From an uncultured Ignavibacteria bacterium (GTDB lineage Bacteria > Bacteroidota > Ignavibacteria > SZUA-365), in contig CAJXVM010000013.1 of NCBI GenBank assembly GCA_913061095.1, positions 62,001-126,000 on the forward strand: a stretch of DNA of 64,000 bases, read 5' to 3'. Shown here piece after piece: positions 19,919 to 29,339 of this stretch; position 1 is the first letter of the stretch; every line of letters starts with the position of its first letter. Below the pieces are notes generated by a model. That model was not told the DNA's origin, did not search any database, and was given only the letters and a program-made list of their open reading frames with translations. The position numbers and the translations under genes are program-made.

Positions 19919-19955
19919 ATCTGTCAACTGACCTCACCATTATCCCGGAGGGATC

Positions 19956-20564
19956 ATGAAATTCACATCCGCCGCTGCCATTCTGCTTGCCGTCCTTCTT
20001 GCCGCCTGCTCGGGCAGCGAGGAACAGGTCCGCATGGAAATCCCGCCACCAAAGAAGGAGGAGCCGAAGATCGCTCCCCCTCCTCCCGAGCGTGAATTCA
20101 CCTTCAATGAACGCTATTACGTGAAGAGCGCGGCGATCGACGATCCGGAGAACATCAATGACGCCCTGCAGGCGATTCGTGTCATCCAGCTGAAGGAAGG
20201 GAAAAACGAGGTGCTGGTGATATCGAGTTTCGACAAACTCGCCCAGCAGTCGATGGAAACCTGGTTCGGCATTGAAATGCCATCGTTCGCCCCCGGCAAG
20301 TACAAGCTTGCCGACGCTGAACGCATCCTTTTCTACCGCTTTTATCTCGGGGACGAGCGCAAACGGATCGACGGGGAGACTTATGAGGGCACCATCGAAA
20401 TCGAGGAACATGGTGATGGAAACCTGATCGGATATGTGGATGCCACCGTGAACGGGGTGACGAAATCCTTTGAAGAGGACTCGAAAAAGGTGCGCGTGAA
20501 GTTCAGCGGCTCCTTCCGCGTGCAGGAGGTCGCCCTCGAAAACACCATGATGAAAACGCGCTGA
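19956..20564 (+). CDS. Uncharacterised lipoprotein
   Basis: 202 aa. A clear lipoprotein signal (LLAVLLAACSG, Cys near 19) is followed by a proline- and lysine-rich linker (about 30-46) and a beta-rich domain I do not recognise. A strong Shine-Dalgarno sequence (CGGAGGG) precedes the ATG. It is 3 bp upstream of radA and may share its transcript, but the functions look unrelated. No assignment is made beyond envelope lipoprotein. Confidence 0.8.
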   Translation: MKFTSAAAILLAVLLAACSGSEEQVRMEIPPPKKEEPKIAPPPPEREFTFNERYYVKSAAIDDPENINDALQAIRVIQLKEGKNEVLVISSFDKLAQQSMETWFGIEMPSFAPGKYKLADAERILFYRFYLGDERKRIDGETYEGTIEIEEHGDGNLIGYVDATVNGVTKSFEEDSKKVRVKFSGSFRVQEVALENTMMKTR

Positions 20565-20567
20565 GCC

Positions 20568-21914
20568 GTGGCGAAACAGAAAACACGCTACGTCTGTCAG
20601 TCCTGCGGGGCGGATTTCCCGCGCTGGAGCGGAAAATGCGACGCCTGCGGGCAGTGGAATACGCTGGTCGAGGAGGTTGTACGGCAGGAAGCGAAGGGAC
20701 GCGGAGCGCGCGCATCGACCGGTGACGCACAGGTGCGGCCGATCACGCGCGTGGACGCGCGCGATGACGATCGCCTGCCCACCGGACTGCCGGAGCTGGA
20801 CCGTGTTCTCGGCGGAGGTATCGTGCCCGGTTCGATGACGCTTCTGGGCGGGGATCCCGGCATCGGAAAATCCACGCTGATGATGCAGCTCGGTCGCGGA
20901 GACGCCCGCATCCTCTATGTCAGCGGCGAGGAATCGCTGCGGCAGATCAAGTTGCGCGCGGAGCGCCTTGGCGTGGCGGGAGAGAACTTCCTCGTGCTCG
21001 CGGAGACCAATCTCGAGGCGATTCTGCATGCAGTCGACGAGCAGAAACCGCAGCTCGTGGTGGTGGATTCCATTCAGACCGTGTACCGTCCCGAGCTTGA
21101 GAGCGCGCCGGGCAGCATCTCGCAGGTGCGGGAAAGTACGGCCGTGCTGCTGCGGCATGCAAAATCCGCCGGTATCCCGATGGTCGTTGTCGGACATGTG
21201 ACGAAGGAAGGCGTGATCGCTGGTCCCCGCGTCCTCGAACACATGGTCGACACCGTACTGCAGTTTGAGGGCGATCAGCATCACACCTACCGAATCGTGC
21301 GCGGACTCAAAAACCGCTTCGGGAGCACAAACGAGATCGGCATTTTCGAAATGCGGGAAGAGGGATTGCGGGAAGTCGCCAATCCCAGTGAAGTTTTTCT
21401 CTCCGATCGTACGAGAGGAATTTCGGGATCCTGCGTCAGCGCGAGCATCGAGGGCACGCGTCCCCTGCTGCTTGAGGTGCAGGCGCTGGTGACATCGAGC
21501 AGCTACGGCATGCCGCAGCGCACGGTGTCGGGGCTGGACGCGCGGCGCGTATCATTGCTTCTTGCCGTTCTGGAGAAGCGCTATGGCCTTCGGGTCGGAC
21601 AGTATGACGTGTTCGTGAACGTCGCCGGCGGCGTACGCATCGACGAACCCGCGGTGGATCTCGCCGTCTGCGCGGCGGTGGTTTCAAGCGCCCGCGACGC
21701 AGCCATTGATCACGGGACGGCCGTGGTGGGCGAAGTCGGTCTCGGCGGTGAAGTCCGTTCCGTCGGACAGGTGGAAAAACGCGTTTCCGAGGCCGAAAAG
21801 CTCGGTTTCCACCGCATCGTCATTCCGCGCGGTGGTCTGCCCGGCAAGCGAAAACGGGAGATCGAGGTCGTCGAAGTGGATCTGCTCGCCGAGGCGATGG
21901 AGAAAATCCTTTAG
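20568..21914 (+). CDS. radA: DNA repair and branch-migration protein RadA
   Basis: RadA helps process recombination intermediates. 448 aa, the usual size. The N-terminal zinc finger uses CQSC and CDAC. The RecA-like core has Walker A GGDPGIGKST, and the RadA-specific KNRFG motif is present (LKNRFGSTNE). The C-terminal third is the Lon-protease-like domain (from about 300). The start codon is GTG, 3 bp after the lipoprotein stop. Its stop overlaps that of the convergent tlpA-like gene by 3 bp. Confidence 0.96.
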   Translation: MAKQKTRYVCQSCGADFPRWSGKCDACGQWNTLVEEVVRQEAKGRGARASTGDAQVRPITRVDARDDDRLPTGLPELDRVLGGGIVPGSMTLLGGDPGIGKSTLMMQLGRGDARILYVSGEESLRQIKLRAERLGVAGENFLVLAETNLEAILHAVDEQKPQLVVVDSIQTVYRPELESAPGSISQVRESTAVLLRHAKSAGIPMVVVGHVTKEGVIAGPRVLEHMVDTVLQFEGDQHHTYRIVRGLKNRFGSTNEIGIFEMREEGLREVANPSEVFLSDRTRGISGSCVSASIEGTRPLLLEVQALVTSSSYGMPQRTVSGLDARRVSLLLAVLEKRYGLRVGQYDVFVNVAGGVRIDEPAVDLAVCAAVVSSARDAAIDHGTAVVGEVGLGGEVRSVGQVEKRVSEAEKLGFHRIVIPRGGLPGKRKREIEVVEVDLLAEAMEKIL

Positions 21915-22384
21915 AGATATTTCTCGAACAATTTCACGAGCATGTCTTCGTTCATTGCGCCGACGTGACGATCGACGACCTTCCCATCCCTGTCGATGAT
22001 GAATGTCGTCGGGATGGAACGGACGTTGCCGTAGTCACGCGCGATCGCCGCACCGCCCAGCACGACCGGATAGTTGATTTCCCACTGCTCGACAAAAGGT
22101 TCGATCACCTTCCAGCCCTTGTGGTCGAGCGAGACGCCGAGAATTTCGACGTTCTTATCCCTGTACTGGCTGTACACTTTTTTGAAATCGGGGATTTCAG
22201 CGCGGCAGGGGGGACACCAGGTCGCCCAGAAATTCAGGACGATGACTTTTCCCTTGAGGGATTCAAGCGACCAGGTGTTGCCGTCTTTGTCCTTCAGTGA
22301 GAATTCCGGCGCAGGATCACCGACCTGTGCGGGCAGTGTCGTGGCCAGAAACAGAAAAGCGAGTATGGTGAAAGCGGTTTTCAT
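21911..22384 (-). CDS. TlpA/ResA-type periplasmic thioredoxin
   Basis: 157 aa. A signal peptide (ending TLPAQ) precedes a thioredoxin fold with the redox motif WCPPC (C57 and C60) and the cis-Pro loop SIPTTF. Proteins of this type reduce disulfides outside the cytoplasm, often for cytochrome c maturation or oxidative defence. Convergent with radA, with overlapping stop codons; no promoter partner is visible. The specific client is unknown. Confidence 0.88.
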   Translation of the reverse strand: MKTAFTILAFLFLATTLPAQVGDPAPEFSLKDKDGNTWSLESLKGKVIVLNFWATWCPPCRAEIPDFKKVYSQYRDKNVEILGVSLDHKGWKVIEPFVEQWEINYPVVLGGAAIARDYGNVRSIPTTFIIDRDGKVVDRHVGAMNEDMLVKLFEKYL

Positions 22385-22465
22385 GCGTTGTTTCCGGATT
22401 TCTGTATGGATGCTGTTGTATGATGCACATGAACTCCTCGGGGTTGCTCGTGCATCATATGCATT

Positions 22466-23200
22466 ATGAACACGAAAACGGTTTTGTTCCGTTCACTTTC
22501 CGCACTTGCTGTGATGCTGCTGATCGCGGGCATGCATGCGCACGGTCAGGTCCCGATGCCAGGAAGCCTGCGTTTTGCACCGGACGCCGCGTGGGGATCA
22601 AGCGACATCCAGGTGGATGAGCTGCGCGCGCGCTGCTGGGCATCAAATGAAACAGTCGCGCGCGCAGGTGTGCCCGCGGCGATGCAGGATCTCGGCGCAC
22701 CGCCGAAGGCTGTCGCCTGGGCGTCCCATCGCGGGGATGGTTCCTACCTCAGGATGATGGATACCAGCGGCATCGTGGATATTGCCATCGTTCATTATCC
22801 GCTCCGTGCGCAGGATGCACATGAATTACTGTTTTTGATGCCAGATGGTGAGGTTTTGAATGTCGATGACGCCCATCCCTATCCTCGTGCGGATTTGCTG
22901 CGGGATGGGGAATATGTCTCACTGCAGAAGCGTCATCCGGATCTTTCATTTCACCCCGCCGACAGGTCGCCGAACTCACTGCCGCGCATCGAGTCGCTTC
23001 CCGGCAATCGCGCGCGCGTGATTGTCGAATACCGGCTCACCGACGGGTGCCGCGCGTGCGCGCGCGCAGGGTACGCCCGCGGCGCATTCTATTTCGATGC
23101 TGAGGGGAGATTTCTGGCGAAAAAATTCCTCGGGGTTTACAGTACGCCGCCCGCCCGCCCCGAAGGAACAGCCGCCGATTGTGACACCCCGGACGACTGA
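22466..23200 (+). CDS. Secreted protein of unknown function
   Basis: 244 aa with a signal peptide (ending HAHGQ). The mature part resembles no family I know. It contains an acidic, Pro/Asp-rich central stretch, and a CRACARAGYARGAF segment near the C terminus with two close cysteines. There is no lipobox, membrane helix or T9SS tail, so a soluble periplasmic protein is most likely. It is flanked by the divergent tlpA-like gene and the convergent MFS gene. Confidence 0.65.
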   Translation: MNTKTVLFRSLSALAVMLLIAGMHAHGQVPMPGSLRFAPDAAWGSSDIQVDELRARCWASNETVARAGVPAAMQDLGAPPKAVAWASHRGDGSYLRMMDTSGIVDIAIVHYPLRAQDAHELLFLMPDGEVLNVDDAHPYPRADLLRDGEYVSLQKRHPDLSFHPADRSPNSLPRIESLPGNRARVIVEYRLTDGCRACARAGYARGAFYFDAEGRFLAKKFLGVYSTPPARPEGTAADCDTPDD

Positions 23201-23268
23201 TTCCCCCTCCGCCGCGCTACGGCGGACCGTCGGTGGCTGAGAGCCAGCAAACAACGGCCAATCGGCCA

Positions 23269-23287
23269 TAGCCTAACGGCTAATTTT
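23269..23287 (+). terminator. Weak terminator-like hairpin
   Basis: TAGCC and GGCTA form a 5-bp stem around TAAC, followed by ATTTTT. A second small hairpin (GGCCAATCGGCC) lies just upstream. It would end the unknown secreted gene and overlaps the stop of the convergent MFS gene. Confidence 0.4.
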
Positions 23288-24500
23288 TGCGTCTTCCCCG
23301 TAAAATCAGCGAACCGATGACGATCGCGGCGAGCGCCGTGAGCGATCCCCCGATGTAAAACGGCGCTGACGGACCGTAATGCTCCGCCACCCATCCCATC
23401 CACAGACTTCCCACCGGAAAAGCGGATTGAAAGGCCATGCTCAACAGGCTCATCACGCGTCCGCGCTGTTCTTCGGCGAGCTCCGTCTGCAGAGCGATAT
23501 TGATCCCGGCCATCTGAAGCATCATTCCGAAGCCGCAGATCGGTATGAAAAGCACTGCGAGTTCGAAGACCGGAATGAGCCCGAAGACAATGAGGCTCAT
23601 GCCGAAGCCAACGGCGCCGATGAAGAGCTGGCGAGCCAGCCCGCGTGTGCTGCTGCGGCTGGCGAGCAGCAGCGCGCCGATGGTTGCTCCGAGTCCGGAT
23701 GATGCCACCAGCCACGACAATCCGGCAGCACCCCGGCCGAATCCCGCCTCTGCGATGACCGGCATCAGTGTGCCGTATGGCATCCCGAACAGTGCGATGA
23801 AAAAGAAGAGCAGCAGCCAGTTGCGGATTTTCGGGGTGCGGAAGGCGTATCGCAGTCCATCAGCGATGTGGGAAATCAGGCGCTGGTGCTCATGTGCACG
23901 CGCTCGCGCCTGCAGATGCATCATCGACAGGCTCACCAGCACCGCGATGTAGGTGACAGCATTGAACAGGAAGGCTTCGCCGATCCCGAAGCTGACAATG
24001 ATCACACCGGCCAGTGCGGGACCGATCATGCGCGTGATGTTCACCGTCGTGGAATTGATGGCGATTCCGTTCGGAAGGTCATCCTTTCCGACCAGTTCCA
24101 CAACGATGGCCTGGCGCAGGGGGATATCGAATGCCGTGATCAGCGAAAGCGCAGTTTCGAGGATAAGCAGAAGCTCGATCGTTATCGTCCCGGTGATGGT
24201 CAGGACCGCAAGTATTGTTGCCTGTACCAGAAAAGACGACTGCGTGATCTTGAGAAGGCGAAGCCGATGCATGCGGTCGGTAATCGAACCGGCGAGCGGA
24301 CCCGCCAGCACGCCGGGAAAGAGCCCCGCAAACGCGGCGGCACCCACCCAGAACGGAGACTGTGTCAGTTCCCAGGCCAGCCATCCCACCCCGAGACGCT
24401 GTGCCCAGGTCCCGATCAGCGAAATCAGCTGTCCGGTGATGAACAGCCGGAAATTCCGGTGCCGGAACGCGCGGAATGTGGATCGAATATAATCGTTCAT
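23280..24500 (-). CDS. MFS exporter (DHA3/EntS-like)
   Basis: 406 aa with about 12 membrane helices. The N terminus (SLIGTWAQRLGVGWLAWELT) and the loop ITDRMHRLRLL match the MFS_3 group, which includes the enterobactin exporter EntS and macrolide exporters. It probably expels a small molecule or siderophore using the proton gradient; the substrate is not predictable. It is transcribed away from aroC with a 47-bp gap upstream, so it may be the last gene of the aro transcript. Confidence 0.85.
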   Translation of the reverse strand: MNDYIRSTFRAFRHRNFRLFITGQLISLIGTWAQRLGVGWLAWELTQSPFWVGAAAFAGLFPGVLAGPLAGSITDRMHRLRLLKITQSSFLVQATILAVLTITGTITIELLLILETALSLITAFDIPLRQAIVVELVGKDDLPNGIAINSTTVNITRMIGPALAGVIIVSFGIGEAFLFNAVTYIAVLVSLSMMHLQARARAHEHQRLISHIADGLRYAFRTPKIRNWLLLFFFIALFGMPYGTLMPVIAEAGFGRGAAGLSWLVASSGLGATIGALLLASRSSTRGLARQLFIGAVGFGMSLIVFGLIPVFELAVLFIPICGFGMMLQMAGINIALQTELAEEQRGRVMSLLSMAFQSAFPVGSLWMGWVAEHYGPSAPFYIGGSLTALAAIVIGSLILRGRRKN

Positions 24501-24547
24501 GTTCTATAGAAGGCGCGAGAGCGCATCCGAATAGGTCTATTTCATCT

Positions 24548-25570
24548 TCAGATCCGATCCAGTCTCGCTGCCAGCCAGAGATCGATGAGCACCATCGCTG
24601 TCATGCCTTCGAGGATGGGAATGATGCGCGGGATGATGCAGGGGTCATGGCGTCCCTCACGGGCCATGCTGCCGATCGTGCTGACGGGCTTGACTGCGGC
24701 GCGCAGCACGATGCGCTCGCCGTTTGTGATGCCGCCCTGTATGCCGTAGGATCGAACAGCCGTGCCGCGTGGCGCTCCTTCGACGGGAATGTGATATGCC
24801 GATCCCGGAAGGAGCGCTTCGGTGAAGGCCTCTCCGAGTGACACCCCCGTCACCGCACCGATGCTCATCAGCGCGGAGATAAGCTCGGATTTGGCCTTGC
24901 GGAAAACCGGCTCTCCGAGTCCTGCCGGAACGCCATCAATTCGTACCTCAACGATCCCTCCAACGGAATCGCCCTGCTCCTTGAGCCGCAGAAGTTCCTC
25001 GGCGATCGCCACATCGGCATCCGCATCGGGACAGCGGGATGGAAATGCATCCACTTCCGCGCGCGTGAGTGTCTCACTGACCTGCGGAGTGATAATGTGC
25101 CCGATCTGCCGGGCAAAACCCGTGATGCGCACGGATGCGGGAAGCGCGCGCTCGGCGATTGCTCCACCGATCACGCGCGCAATGGTTTCACGTCCGGACG
25201 CGCGTCCCCCGCCCCGGTAATCGCGGATGCCATATTTCTGTTCCCAGGTTTTGTCCGCGTGTCCCGTCCGGTAAAGGTCCGGATCGTAATCCCGGCTGCG
25301 CGCGTCGTGATTGCGGACGACGACCGCGATCGGTGTGCCGAGCGTACGTCCGTCGAGAACACCGCTGAGAATTTCGGGCTCATCCTCCTCTGCGCGCGCG
25401 CTTGTCAGTACCGATTGTCCGGGACGTCGGCGGCGAAGCGCCTGCGCGATGTCGGATGCGTCAAGCTGCACGCCGGAAGGGCAGCCATCCACGACGGCCC
25501 CGAGGGCCGTGCCATGTGATTCTCCGAATCCGGTCAGGACGAAGAGATTGCCGAAGCTGTTGCCACGCAT
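24548..25570 (-). CDS. aroC: Chorismate synthase
   Basis: Last step of the shikimate pathway: EPSP to chorismate, using reduced FMN. 340 aa. Diagnostic motifs are GESHG near the start, RRRPGQS, the DYRGGGRASGRET segment and GGITNGE near the C terminus. It starts 4 bp after the stop of the shikimate fusion gene, so the two are one operon and pathway steps are clustered. Confidence 0.96.
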   Translation of the reverse strand: MRGNSFGNLFVLTGFGESHGTALGAVVDGCPSGVQLDASDIAQALRRRRPGQSVLTSARAEEDEPEILSGVLDGRTLGTPIAVVVRNHDARSRDYDPDLYRTGHADKTWEQKYGIRDYRGGGRASGRETIARVIGGAIAERALPASVRITGFARQIGHIITPQVSETLTRAEVDAFPSRCPDADADVAIAEELLRLKEQGDSVGGIVEVRIDGVPAGLGEPVFRKAKSELISALMSIGAVTGVSLGEAFTEALLPGSAYHIPVEGAPRGTAVRSYGIQGGITNGERIVLRAAVKPVSTIGSMAREGRHDPCIIPRIIPILEGMTAMVLIDLWLAARLDRI

Positions 25571-25574
25571 GAAG

Positions 25575-27413
25575 TTACCTCTCTGGTTCCTGATACAATA
25601 GCGGATGTTCCTTCACCTCCGCGCATCCCCACAGGCGTCGCTGAGCGAGCGCCTGGGCCTTGAAAAACGTCATGCCGCTGAATGCATGCTTCACTCCCGC
25701 AGGCGCGCGCGACACATTCCGGTACCGAAGATCCAGCCACGTGTGCGCGCGCGGGGCATTGATGGATGCATCCGCGCGTCCCCCGGAAGCATCCACGACG
25801 AGCGTCACGGACGTATTCGCGTATTTCCCCCAGCCTTCGCGCGCGCTGATCACGTTCACCGGATCCCACCCGTGATGCTCGAGCGCGCGTCGCAGCGCAT
25901 GCGACACACCTCCGGATCCGAACACCAGTGCTGATCCTGCTTCGATACCCTGTGCCTCGATTTCTTCCAACGCAGCGTGCATGCCGTCTTCATCGGTATC
26001 GTAGAGCAGGAAGCTTCCCTTCACGTAGGCGAGCGTGTTTCCGGCCGGAAGGTCGTTTTCGCATCCCACGAAATTCGATTCCACCATGTCGGTTTTCAGC
26101 GGAGACGTGATCGAGAGACCGCGAAAACCGAGCTGCGGCAGCAGGTGCAGGCAGTTGTCGATTTCCGCGGCTGTAAGCGGGATCTTGAAATAACTGCTTT
26201 TCCCGTCGTCGGCGGCAAGACTCAGCGCCCGGTGGAAGATGTCTCCGAAGCTTTCCTCGACCGGTTTGCCGAGGACGCCGTAGAACACCTCCGGCGCCGG
26301 CTCCTGCACATGCGGAAGGAAGTAATCGATCGACGGCGGCAGATGCGAGTGTTCCCCGCAGCCGCTGGAGATGTAATTGCTCTCGTTTCCGGCGACCAGA
26401 CGCATCGCACGCACCCAGCGCCAGGACTTGCCCTGCGGCAGGAAGGTGATGCGGCCGCCCTGTTTTTCATACACCTTGTACAGCTGATAGGCGTAGCGCA
26501 GCTCGATCCAGGATTTGACGCGGGGCGCGTATTTGAGGATGATGAAATCCTTCCACTCCGGCCAGGCCTTCTCGATCCACGTCGGGAGGCTGATCAGATG
26601 ATCGAAAAACTCCTTGTACACATCGTTCGGATGCGTGCTCAGGATCAGCGGACGCGGTGCGAGCCCGCGCAGATCAAGCTTCTGCAGCAGCGATGTGTCA
26701 CAGTCGAATGCCGCCGCATCTTTCGCGCGCTGGAAAAAGCCGTCCTCATCGGTGCGCAGGGATGCAAGCCAGGGCATGTCCAATGCCGGGATATCCGTGA
26801 AGCGGTCGGAGCGAATTTCCACACCCGCCATGCCGAACAGCATGGCGTCCGCGGAACAGCGCTGAACGTCTTCGGCGTCGCGCGGCAGCATCCAGCTGCG
26901 GCGCATTCCCGCCGAGCCAACCGCGCCCTCGAGCCAGTCCGCAAGCAGAGCAAGGCGGGCAGCGGCTTCGTGCTCGCTGCAATCACGCTCAATGTGCAGC
27001 CGGCAATTCGCCGCTCGGCGATATGCCTCCTCACGCGTTTCCCGCATCCAGGTGATTTCCTCTTCAGGTGACAGATCCGGACGCAGGCGGTCACGGCTGC
27101 TGAGAGCGTCCTCCTCCCAGCCGTCGCGTGAAATCCAGATCGTGAACACACCGCTGGGGTATTCCCGCAATCCCGCACCGACAGAGATCACTGCCGGTTC
27201 TTCGCGTGAGCGTATGTCACCGAGAACGTGGATTTCCGTGTCGCGGAAATGCGATTCGTCTTCGGCGACCAGTTCAGCTGCGGTTTTGCCGACGCGGCGT
27301 TCGATTTCCAGATCGAGATCGATGTGCGGGATGCCGCGCGCGTCCGCGAGTGCGCGTCCCAGCGTGCTTTTCCCCGCTGCACGATGTCCGATGAGCAGAA
27401 AAATGTTTCCCAT
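25575..27413 (-). CDS. Shikimate-pathway fusion: shikimate kinase, 3-dehydroquinase-like and shikimate dehydrogenase-like domains
   Basis: 612 aa from the ATG of MGNIFLLIG. Residues 1-165 are a shikimate kinase: P-loop GHRAAGKS (9-16), DLDLEIE with the substrate Asp pair (32 and 34), and SVGAG (77-81). Residues about 175-365 resemble type I dehydroquinase: ILSTHPND with His261 and DFIILKYAP with the possible Schiff-base Lys294. Residues about 375-612 resemble shikimate dehydrogenase: YGVLGKPVEESFG, SPLK with Lys440, DTDEDG with Asp474, and the Rossmann motif GSGGVSHAL. The shikimate-binding SxS motif is altered. The kinase call is firm, the dehydrogenase probable, and the dehydroquinase moderately supported. 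It is co-transcribed with aroC. Confidence 0.82.
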   Translation of the reverse strand: MGNIFLLIGHRAAGKSTLGRALADARGIPHIDLDLEIERRVGKTAAELVAEDESHFRDTEIHVLGDIRSREEPAVISVGAGLREYPSGVFTIWISRDGWEEDALSSRDRLRPDLSPEEEITWMRETREEAYRRAANCRLHIERDCSEHEAAARLALLADWLEGAVGSAGMRRSWMLPRDAEDVQRCSADAMLFGMAGVEIRSDRFTDIPALDMPWLASLRTDEDGFFQRAKDAAAFDCDTSLLQKLDLRGLAPRPLILSTHPNDVYKEFFDHLISLPTWIEKAWPEWKDFIILKYAPRVKSWIELRYAYQLYKVYEKQGGRITFLPQGKSWRWVRAMRLVAGNESNYISSGCGEHSHLPPSIDYFLPHVQEPAPEVFYGVLGKPVEESFGDIFHRALSLAADDGKSSYFKIPLTAAEIDNCLHLLPQLGFRGLSITSPLKTDMVESNFVGCENDLPAGNTLAYVKGSFLLYDTDEDGMHAALEEIEAQGIEAGSALVFGSGGVSHALRRALEHHGWDPVNVISAREGWGKYANTSVTLVVDASGGRADASINAPRAHTWLDLRYRNVSRAPAGVKHAFSGMTFFKAQALAQRRLWGCAEVKEHPLLYQEPER

Positions 27414-27594
27414 GATGTCTCTCAGCAGATACACAGCATTGCATCCATTCAATATACCCTCCGCGGACCGCTTCCTCAAAAAACGTCAACGGGAGGAATT
27501 TGCCTTTAGCTGTCTGTGTTGCTATAGTATAGGGTAGTCAATTTCTTGACACACCTATGTAATAAGGATCAGATCCATCATAAGGAGGAATGAT

Positions 27595-28071
27595 ATGGCT
27601 TTACCACGTTTTGAAAAGGAATGGGAAGGATTTCGGGGACACGTAGCAGTCAAATGGGACAAGCTCAGCGAAGATGATCTTCTGAAGGTTGAAGGTAATC
27701 TCAGCGATCTCGTGAAGCTGATCGCCTCGAAGTACGGAGAACAGAAGGGTTCGGTCGAGGGAAAGCTTGCCGAGCTGTACAACAGCTATCTCGAGAACAA
27801 AGAGCGCATCGCCCAGGGTATCGCGGAAGCACGCGAGGAGATCGGCGAACGTTCACGTGATTTCGCCGACAACATCCGCCAGCGGGCCATGGACCTGCAG
27901 GAAAACGCGAAAGAACGCGTTACACGCATCCGGGAAGAGAATATCGATCCGGCCGTGCAGAAATCGGAAGAGTACATCAAGGTGCATCCGTTCTCTGCCG
28001 TGATGGGCGCATTCGGTGTCGGTATGCTGATCGGCGGAGTGATCGGACTGCTGTCGCGCAACAAGGACTGA
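27595..28071 (+). CDS. CsbD-like plus DUF883-like stress membrane protein
   Basis: 158 aa. The first 60 residues (EWEGFRGHVAVKWDKLSEDD ... ASKYGEQ) match the CsbD general-stress domain. A charged helix follows, then a C-terminal DUF883 (ElaB/YqjD-type) membrane segment with a glycine-zipper helix (FGVGMLIGGVIGLL). DUF883 proteins anchor to the inner membrane and can bind ribosomes in stationary phase; CsbD is sigma-B or stress induced elsewhere. A strong Shine-Dalgarno sequence, AAGGAGGA (27582-27589), precedes the ATG, suggesting high expression. A TTGACA at 27546-27551 might be a -35 element. Confidence 0.82.
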   Translation: MALPRFEKEWEGFRGHVAVKWDKLSEDDLLKVEGNLSDLVKLIASKYGEQKGSVEGKLAELYNSYLENKERIAQGIAEAREEIGERSRDFADNIRQRAMDLQENAKERVTRIREENIDPAVQKSEEYIKVHPFSAVMGAFGVGMLIGGVIGLLSRNKD

Positions 28072-28132
28072 CAGGCGCGACGAAGCCGCGCACGCTGCAG
28101 TCACACGAAATGACTGCGCCGTCAGTGGCAAT

Positions 28133-28154
28133 ACCGGAACAGCGTTCCGGTTTC
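28133..28154 (+). terminator. Terminator-like hairpin after the CsbD/DUF883 gene
   Basis: ACCGGAAC (28133-28140) and GTTCCGGT (28144-28151) pair around AGC, followed by a short T-run. It overlaps the end of the convergent transaminase region and may act in one or both directions. Confidence 0.5.
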
Positions 28155-29313
28155 AGCACTGCTGCAGTCGCGCGATTCCTTCGCGAAGGGTTTCGTCGGT
28201 TTTGGCGAAGCACAACCGCAGCATGCCATGTCCTTCCTCGCTTCGGCTGTAGAACACCGAAGGAGGAATGACGGCTACGCCGCGCTCGGTAACGAGACGC
28301 GTAGCGCAATCCACATCACTTATGCCCGTGTCCGCGGGCAGTGACACCATCATGAAATACGATCCTTCGGGACGGTGCGCCGTGAGCGTGCTGTCCCGAA
28401 GTCCGTTTTCGAGCAGATCCCGTTTCGACTGATACATCGCCCGGAATTCCGGGAGGTATTCCTCGAGACGGTCGAGCGCATGCGCCATGGCATGCTGCCC
28501 GGGCGTGTTGACGGCGAAGGTTGCGAACTGATGCACCGTCCGTACGGCATCGGTCAGCGGTGCCGATGCGATGGTGTAGCCGATTTTCCAGCCCGTCATG
28601 CCAAACGTTTTTCCCGTCGATGACACGGTCAGCGTGCGGTCGCGCATCCCGGGCAGGGTTGCGAAGGGGATGTGATGGCGTCCGTCGAAGGTGAGAAATT
28701 CGTATACCTCGTCGCTGATCACGAGCAGATCGTGCTTCGATGCGATGTCGGCGACCGACTGCAGTTCTTCTCGCGTGAACATGCGTCCGGTAGGATTATG
28801 CGGATTGTTGACCACGATCATCCGCGTGCGCGGGGTGACAGCGCGTTCGAGTGCATCGGCGTCAATGCGGAATTCCGGTCGATGCAGCGTCACGCAGACC
28901 GGATCGGCACCCGCAATACGGCAGTTCGCGTGATAGCTGTCGTACCACGGCTCGAAAAGGATCACTTCATCGCCGGGATTCAGCAGCGCGATCATCGATG
29001 AGAACAGGGACTCCGTCGCGCCCGCCGTCACGGTGATCTCCGTATTCGCATCCCATCCGAGATCGTAAAAACGTCGGTGATATTCCGCCACAGAGTTCCG
29101 CAGCCGTCTCGTGCCGGGCATCGGCGCGTACTGGTTTTTACCGGATTTCAGCGCCTCGGTGAAGGCCTCGACGACCCAGGTGGGACCATTGAAGTCGGGA
29201 AAGCCCTGTCCAAGGTTCACCGCGTCATGCTCGATGGCGAGCTGGCTCATGGTGGCGAAGATCGACGGCTCGATCCCGGCGATGCGCTGCGCGCGAAAAG
29301 TGCTTGCGTTCAT
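28153..29313 (-). CDS. Methionine/kynurenine-type aminotransferase (YbdL/KAT-like)
   Basis: 386 aa PLP enzyme. GQGFPDFNGP, NQYAPMPGTRRLR, NNPHNPTGRMF, SDEVYEFLTFDGR and the lysine motif SSTGKTFGMTGWKIGY are characteristic of the kynurenine aminotransferase/YbdL group, which often uses methionine or aromatic residues. It lies 26 bp after metS on the same strand; a link to methionine uptake by MetPS is plausible inference. It probably forms an operon metP-metS-transaminase. Confidence 0.88.
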   Translation of the reverse strand: MNASTFRAQRIAGIEPSIFATMSQLAIEHDAVNLGQGFPDFNGPTWVVEAFTEALKSGKNQYAPMPGTRRLRNSVAEYHRRFYDLGWDANTEITVTAGATESLFSSMIALLNPGDEVILFEPWYDSYHANCRIAGADPVCVTLHRPEFRIDADALERAVTPRTRMIVVNNPHNPTGRMFTREELQSVADIASKHDLLVISDEVYEFLTFDGRHHIPFATLPGMRDRTLTVSSTGKTFGMTGWKIGYTIASAPLTDAVRTVHQFATFAVNTPGQHAMAHALDRLEEYLPEFRAMYQSKRDLLENGLRDSTLTAHRPEGSYFMMVSLPADTGISDVDCATRLVTERGVAVIPPSVFYSRSEEGHGMLRLCFAKTDETLREGIARLQQC

Positions 29314-29339
29314 TTCTTCGGTCTCCGTTCCTGCGATTG

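Noticed and set aside
22464-23240. CRISPR or phage elements in the short repeat-like GC-rich stretch
   Set aside because: The cgcg runs are codon-level repeats. No regular repeat-spacer pattern or phage gene is present here or elsewhere in the window.
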